Source: Ashinkailepas kermadecensis
Lineage: Eukaryota > Arthropoda > Thecostraca > Neolepadidae
Reading direction: 5' to 3'
Assembly: GCA_034440615.1 (NCBI GenBank)
Contig: JAOTOM010004039.1
Coordinates: forward strand, 62,001 to 126,000
DNA length: 64,000 bases
Positions 58,185-64,000 of the stretch are shown here, piece by piece (position 1 is the stretch's first letter; each line of letters opens with the position of its first letter). The position numbers and the translations under genes are program-made. The notes beneath the pieces were generated by a model. It did no database searches and was not told where the DNA came from. It saw only the letters and a list, made by a program, of their open reading frames with translations.

Positions 58185-59002
58185 CAGAGGTGTCTCGTCT
58201 CACAAGACGTGACATCGAGTCGCACAAGACGTGTACGAGACGTCTAGTCGCACAGGACGTGTACGAGACGTCTAGTCGCACAGGACGTGTACGAGACGTC
58301 TAGTCGCACAGGACGTGTACGAGACGTCTAGTCGCACAGGACGTGTACGAGACGTCTAGTCGCACAGGACGTGTACGAGACGTCTAGTGGCACAAGACGT
58401 GTACGAGACGTCTAGTCGCACAGGACGTGTACGAGACGGCTAGTGGCACAGGACGTGTACGAGACGTCTAGTCGCACAAGACGTCTACAAGACGTCTAGT
58501 GGCACAGGACGTGTACGAGACGGCTAGTCGCACAAGACGGGTACGAGACGTCTCGACGCACAGGAAGCGCACGAGACGTCTAGTCGCATGAGACGTGTAC
58601 GAGACGTCGAGTCGCAGAAGGCGTATACGAGACGTCTAGTCGCACAGGACGTGTGCGAGACGTCTAGTGGCACAAGACGTGTACGAGACGTCTAGTCGCA
58701 CAGGACGTGTACGAGACGGCTAGTGGCACAGGACGTGTAGGAGACGTCTAGTCGCACAAGACGTCTACGAGACGTCTAGTGGCACAGGACGTGTACGAGA
58801 CGGCTAGTCGCACAAGACGGGTACGAGACGTCTCGACGCACAGGAAGCGCACGAGACGTCTGGTCGCATGAGACGTGTACGAGACGTCGAGTCGCAGAAG
58901 GCGTATACGAGACGTCTAGTCGCACATGAAGTGCACGAGACGTCTAGTCATACAAGACATTTACGAGACGTGTACGAGACGTCGAGTCTCACAAGACGTT
59001 CA
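58185..59002. repeat. 28-bp minisatellite with a 280-bp higher-order repeat
   Basis: The unit is GACGTCTAGTCGCACAGGAC followed by GTGTACGA, about 29 copies. Variant units (CTCGACGCACAGGAAGCGCA, GTCGCAGAAGGCGTATAC) recur in the same order exactly 280 bp apart, for example at 58554 and 58834, so ten units were duplicated as a block. Confidence 0.96.
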
Positions 59003-60335
59003 GTGGCGTGCCGTTTGGAATGCGGTTAGGCGTCATGAGAGGACATAATATCGGTGGCGCCGCTCTGGTCGTGTGTTTGTGAAGGAACACCACCAGGGTG
59101 GGCTTGTTATGATTAAGGCCATATTCTAGTTTCTACAGGAGGTGCAAGTAATTTTCAATGGTCAAATTGGAGCAAGATTTAAACAACCCCTCTTATGAGG
59201 TGTAGTTTGTTTTATTAGAAAATAATTTCACCCTGTCACTTTGCCCTAAAGTGAAATATAATTGCCTCTTGTAGTAAAATTGAGTCATACGGCTTCTGTG
59301 CATTGTGTTCACAATTATAATGTTCTTAACTAAACGGAAATCGAAAGTGCTACATCTTGATATCATCTTGACTAGATTCCATAAAGTTTTAACGGTGTCA
59401 TTTTGCACGTAATTCCAGGATTTGTGTCTCAATATCACATTGTATTCATTTCAATTGTATATCAGGTGTTCTACATCAGCGAATAATTTTAAATTGATTG
59501 AAATAAACCGGCATAAAATCAGCTGCCTTCTGATGCTATACTCGACCATTTTTATAGATATTTAACCCTGTCATTTTTCACATTTTGACATGGAGCTTTC
59601 AGGCATCATTGAGGTTCTGGCATGGATCGATACGCATCAAACGCCGACATTTGCTGCTCAGAGCACCCGTAGAGCCGCTGAGCGGCGTCACGGCAAAAAA
59701 GAAAGCCTCCAGCTTTGATCAATGCAAAGGAACATCGACTCTGTCACGCTATGATTGTGTAGGGGAAATTCATGGTTGCAGACGCATTCTTTCCGTCCAA
59801 CATCCATGAGCGCTAAGTTCTTAAACAATATCAAGGGAACCTGTCGGTCTCAACTCCAATGGCGGCGGAAATCATGCCAGGCATTTCGTCTATCGTTTCA
59901 AATACGGAAATCCGCCCGTAACTTTGGCGTTGGGGCCCATTGACGTTCAGGGAATGGTTCCGCGCCCGGCCTATCATTATCAATGGCGGTCGGTCGGCGG
60001 CGAGCCGCGGGCGCCGCCGCCCATGGTGGATGAATACCAGAATATATTTCCAAAAGACTATTCGCAAGGTAACAATATGTGCAATATATCGGTCTAAGTG
60101 GCAATGAAATCTGAAGGCAAGCTAACTTTAATAAATGCACTTCGGATCATATTTTGTGGAGACAGTTTCATAAATTGTAACTATATTCTTTGCGCACACA
60201 CTAGTGAGCATCCAGGCCCGCTTGTCGTGGACGCATATTCCAAAGTTCTTGAATGGCATCCGGAATCTACCTGATTTCTTCCTTTAACTGGAGATCCCCG
60301 ATTTCCACAATATCACTGCGTCTGACGCCTAACCA
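59003..60335. other. Spacer, no gene recognised
   Basis: AT-rich unique sequence with a GC-rich patch at about 59960-60030. No recognised coding or RNA feature. Confidence 0.5.
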
Positions 60336-63300
60336 AGGGCGTCGCCACCGAGGGGGGGGGGGGCAATCGCCCCCCCTGCCATCAAACAGGGGCGGCGCCG
60401 CCCCCCTGAAATTTGAGGAGGCCCCTATCCGGAAATGCACAGGAAAAAAGTGAGCAATGAAGCCGACGAGACACGAGAGGAGGCCTCCAAGACGTGAGAG
60501 GAGGCGCCTAATTTGAAGAAGGAGTCACCTAGGAGAGGATAGGAGGACCCAGAAATCACGAGAGTGCCAACAATTGGCACGGAGGCCCCCAGGAATGCAA
60601 AGGATGCCCCCAGGATTGCAAAGGAGGACCCCAGGATTGCAAAGGAGGCCTCCAGGATTACAAAGGAGGGCCCCAGGATTGAAAAGGAGGCCCCCAGGAT
60701 TGCAAAGGAGGACCCCCAGGATTACAAAGAAGGCCCCCAGGTTTGCAAAGGAGGACTCAAGGATTGCAAAGGAGGCCCCTGGATTGCAAAGGAGGCCTCC
60801 AAGATTGCAAAGGAGGCCCACAGGATTGCAAAGGAGGCCTCCATGATTACAAAGGAGGCCCCCATGATTGAAAAGGAGGCCCCCAAGATTGCAACGGAGG
60901 CCCCCAGGATTACAAAGGAGGCCCCCAGGATTGCAAAGGAGGCCCCCAGGATTGCAAAGGAGGCCTCCAGGATTACAAAGGAGGCCCCCAGGATTGAAAA
61001 GGAGGCCCCTGGATTGCAAAAGAGGCTCCCAGAATTGTAAAGGAGGCCACCAGGATTTCAAAGGGAGGACTCCAGGATTGCAAAGGAGGCCCCAGGATTG
61101 CAAAGGAGGCCCCCAGGATTGCAAAGGAGGCCCCAGGATTGCAAAGGAGGCCCCCAGGTTTGCAAAGGAGGCCCTCACGATTGCAAAGGAGGCCTCCAGG
61201 ATTACAAAGGAGGCCCCCAGGATTGCAAAGGAGGCCTCCAAGATTGCAAAGGGGGCCCCAGGATTGCAAAAGAGGCTCCCAGGATTACAAAGGAGACCAC
61301 CAGGATTTCAAAGGACTCCAGGATTGCAAAGGAGGCCCCAGGATTGCAAAGGAGGCCCAAGGATTACAAAGGAGGCCACCAGGATTACAAAGGAGGACTC
61401 CAGGATTGCAAAGGAGGCCCCCGGGAATGCAAAGGAGGCCCCCAGGATTGCAAAGTAGGCCCCAGGATTGCAAAGTAGGCCCCCAGGATTGCAAAGGAGG
61501 CCCACAGGATTGCAAAGGAGGCCTCCAGGATTACATAGGAGGCCCCCAGGATTACAAAGGAGGCCACCAGGATTGAAAAGGAGGCCCCCAGGATTGCAAA
61601 GGAGGCCCCAGGATTGCAAAGGAGGCCCCTGGTTTGCACAGGAGGCCCCTAGGATTGCAAATGAGGCCCTCAGGATTGCGAAGGAAGCCCACATGGTTGT
61701 AAAGGAGGCCCCCAGGATTGCAAAGGAGGCCCCAGGATTGCAAAGGAGGCCCCCAGGTTTTGCAAAGGAGGCCCCCAGGATTACAAAGGATGCCCCCAGG
61801 ATTGCAAAGGAGGCCCTCAGGATTGCAAAGGAGGCCCCCAGGATTACAAAGGAGGCCCCAATACGGGAAGGGAGACCTCAGAAAATGAGAGAAGGCCCTA
61901 AGACGGAAGAGAAAGCCAGTGGATATGAGATGAGGTTTCGGAGCCGTAAAGCAGTCCCCGAAACGGGTAAGGTTCCACCAAGATAGAAAAGGATAATCCA
62001 GAAAAGTGTCAGGAAGCACCTAATTCGGAAGAGGACGATATAAGATTGGAAAGAGACCCTATGATGCACGAGGAAGCCCCTAAAATAGGAGAGAATGGCC
62101 ATTAGATAAGAGGGATGGCTCCCTGGCTAGAAAGAAGGCTTCAAGACGGGTAAGAAGGTCCCCAGGAAATGACAAAGTAACTGAGATAGGAAAGGTTGCG
62201 TGTAATTTGGAAGAGGAGCCACCTAAGAGAGAACAGGAGTCCACCAGGAGATAAGGGGCCAACCTTAAAATGGGAAAAGATAGAATCAAAACGCGGAACA
62301 GGAGGCCCGAAGACGTGAGAGGAGGCCCCTAATTTGAAAAAGAAAGCCTCCAAAAGAAAAAGGAGGCCCCTGCCGGACTTGAGAGGAGTCCGTCGAGATG
62401 GAGTAGGAGGTCTCCAGGGCCGAATGAGGCCCCGACGACCGGAAGGAATTACCAGGAAATGAGAGAAGGCCCTTAAAATTGGAGTGGTAGGTAGCAGGTA
62501 TGGAAGGAGGCGAGGTTTCCAAAATTGAAGATCCCCTCCAGACGGGTAAGCTTTGCAAGGACAAAGGATGCCCACGAGGCGTGGCAGGAGGCCCCTAATT
62601 TGGCAGAGGATGCCCCTGGAACATGAGAGGAAGTCCCATGCCATGTTAAAGGGGCCCCAGGATGTGGGAGGAGGTCCTCCAAAACGGGAGAGGAGGACCA
62701 TTGAATATGGAGGAGGGTAGGCCGGACGAGAAGACGTCCAAAACCGGTAAAGAAGCTCCAGGAAATGAGACGATACCCCTAAGACGCGAGAGGAGGTCTA
62801 TAATTTGCTAGAAGCACCTGAAATTGCAGGAGTCGTGCCGGAGTACTTGAAAATCACGACATGGGCCCAAAAAGATCCGGCCGGGGCCCCTGAAAATCTC
62901 TCTGAGCCTATGGGTACCAAAAATTCACGCCCGGATCATGAAAATCACGCTAGGGGCACGATAAGTCGTACCGTTCCCCAACAGTATCATTTGGACACAA
63001 ATGAAGCCGGGGCAACGAAAAACAATCCGGACATGGATAATCACTCTTGGGCCCCAACAATGACACCAAAAGCATCCAAAACGTATTGGACACCCACAAA
63101 GTGTCGAGGTCGCTAAAACTCGCGCTAGGGATCCAAGCAAATGACGTCGGGACACAAAAGATTACATTGGACTAAAAAGTCGCGTCGCAGCCTTCGAAAA
63201 TCTCACGGGGGACCAAAAAGTCGCGCCTGGACCCCAAAGGTTGCTGCTGCCCCAAAATCAATTATTAACCGGAATGTCACTCTGTGCCCAAACAAATCTG

Positions 63301-64000
63301 GTCAAAGTCCCCGCAAAACCCGTTGGGCACTGGAAAAAAAACGTGTCAGGGCACCGAAAAAAATCGCACCTGGAGACCGAAGAATCGTACCAGGACCCAA
63401 AAATATCACATAAGGACCTATATAAAAATAGAACTCCTTCGGTGGCCGCAGTGACATATCAAAGGGGCAAATGGCCCCTCCTCCTAAGAGGAATATGCTC
63501 CCAAGAATCGAGCCGAGGCCCCCAAAGTCGCGCTGGGACCACAAAAATTCGCGTCGGTCCACCAGAATTCGCGTAGGGGCTCAAAGTAAATACGTCGGGC
63601 CCCAGAAAACTCGCTCCGAGACACGAAAATCTGCAACAGTAACCGCCAAGATCGCGTTGGGGTCACAGCTAAGTACAACGCGCCCCGCAAACTCGAACCG
63701 GTCCCACCAAATTTCGCGCTCGGACCCAGAATTCGGTAGTACCAAAAATTTCGCGCTCGGACCCAACGGTAGTACCAAAAATGTGGTCTGGGCATAAAAA
63801 ATTAACGTCGGGGCTGCCAATAATTGGCGTCTATGGCCCCACATAGGCACCGTGTGACCCCCAAAGTCCCATCGGTATCCGAAAAATAAAGCCGGAGCCC
63901 TCCAAAATCAGGAGGGATTGCAAAAAAGTCCGGGTCAGGACAATGGTTCTGAAGCACCGAACATGTCATCAGATGCCTTGACAAATTGCGTACGGCATCG
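60336..64000 (+). mobile_element. Large repeat-rich element, copy C (cut by window end)
   Basis: The left terminus AGGGCGTCGCCACCGAGGGG matches the complement of the right end of copy A. The first 140 bp (to about 60470) match the complement of 31210-31348. The order then follows copy B: GGAGTCACCTAGGAG segment, GATTGCAAAGGAGGCC array, GAGG-rich part (61870-62800), and the CCCAAAATCGCG-like part (62830 to the end). Copy C lacks the TTTTCGTCC array of copy A. Confidence 0.82.
60590..61860. repeat. 20-21 bp array, GATTGCAAAGGAGGCCCCCA
   Basis: About 60 units with single-base changes (GATTACAAAGG, GTTTGCAAAGG, GATTGAAAAGG). Expanded relative to copy B (about 26) and copy A (one or two). Confidence 0.93.

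Overview
The window is eukaryotic nuclear DNA, most likely from an invertebrate animal. It has spliced exons with GT-AG introns, a tRNA-derived SINE, LINE and Ty3/gypsy relics, elements with terminal inverted repeats, and an extreme load of minisatellites and microsatellites. Nothing supports a bacterial or viral origin. I could not identify the species. Most long open reading frames here are by-products of tandem arrays without stop codons and are not genes.

Only one host gene is visible. It is the 5' part of a kinesin on the + strand, best matched from memory to the KIF12 family (Klp54D in flies). Five exons (38530-38672, 39715-39813, 43154-43232, 45546-45648, 52330-52439) join in compatible phases into about 178 residues. 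These run from a basic, Ser-rich N terminus through the first motor strand to the nucleotide-binding P-loop and the start of loop 4. The rest of the motor, the stalk and the tail were not found before 64000. Each of the five introns carries its own tandem arrays or other repeats, so 467 bases of exon are spread over 14 kb.

Layout: 1-3364 is a 54-bp minisatellite. From 3.4 to 21.7 kb there is non-coding DNA with about twenty separate tandem arrays (units of 7 to 114 bp), long GA, CT and TA tracts and elements ending in GGATCC-containing termini. A SINE lies at 21.7-21.94 kb. From 22.6 to 37.9 kb there is a very large imperfect inverted repeat: two opposed copies of an unnamed repeat-rich element, with a broken LINE (reverse transcriptase and RNase H) between them. 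The kinesin 5' region starts at about 38.4 kb. Its intron 4 holds a decayed Ty3/gypsy integrase at 48.3-49.6 kb. From 52.4 kb onward lies what is probably intron 5, with a 28-bp array at 58.2-59.0 kb and a third copy of the large element from 60.3 kb to the window end.

The two most interesting structures are these. First, the minisatellite in kinesin intron 2 repeats the exon 2 end together with its 5' splice site about two dozen times. Second, the large element family consists almost wholly of degenerate 20-26 bp periodic sequence, and different copies have amplified different core units.
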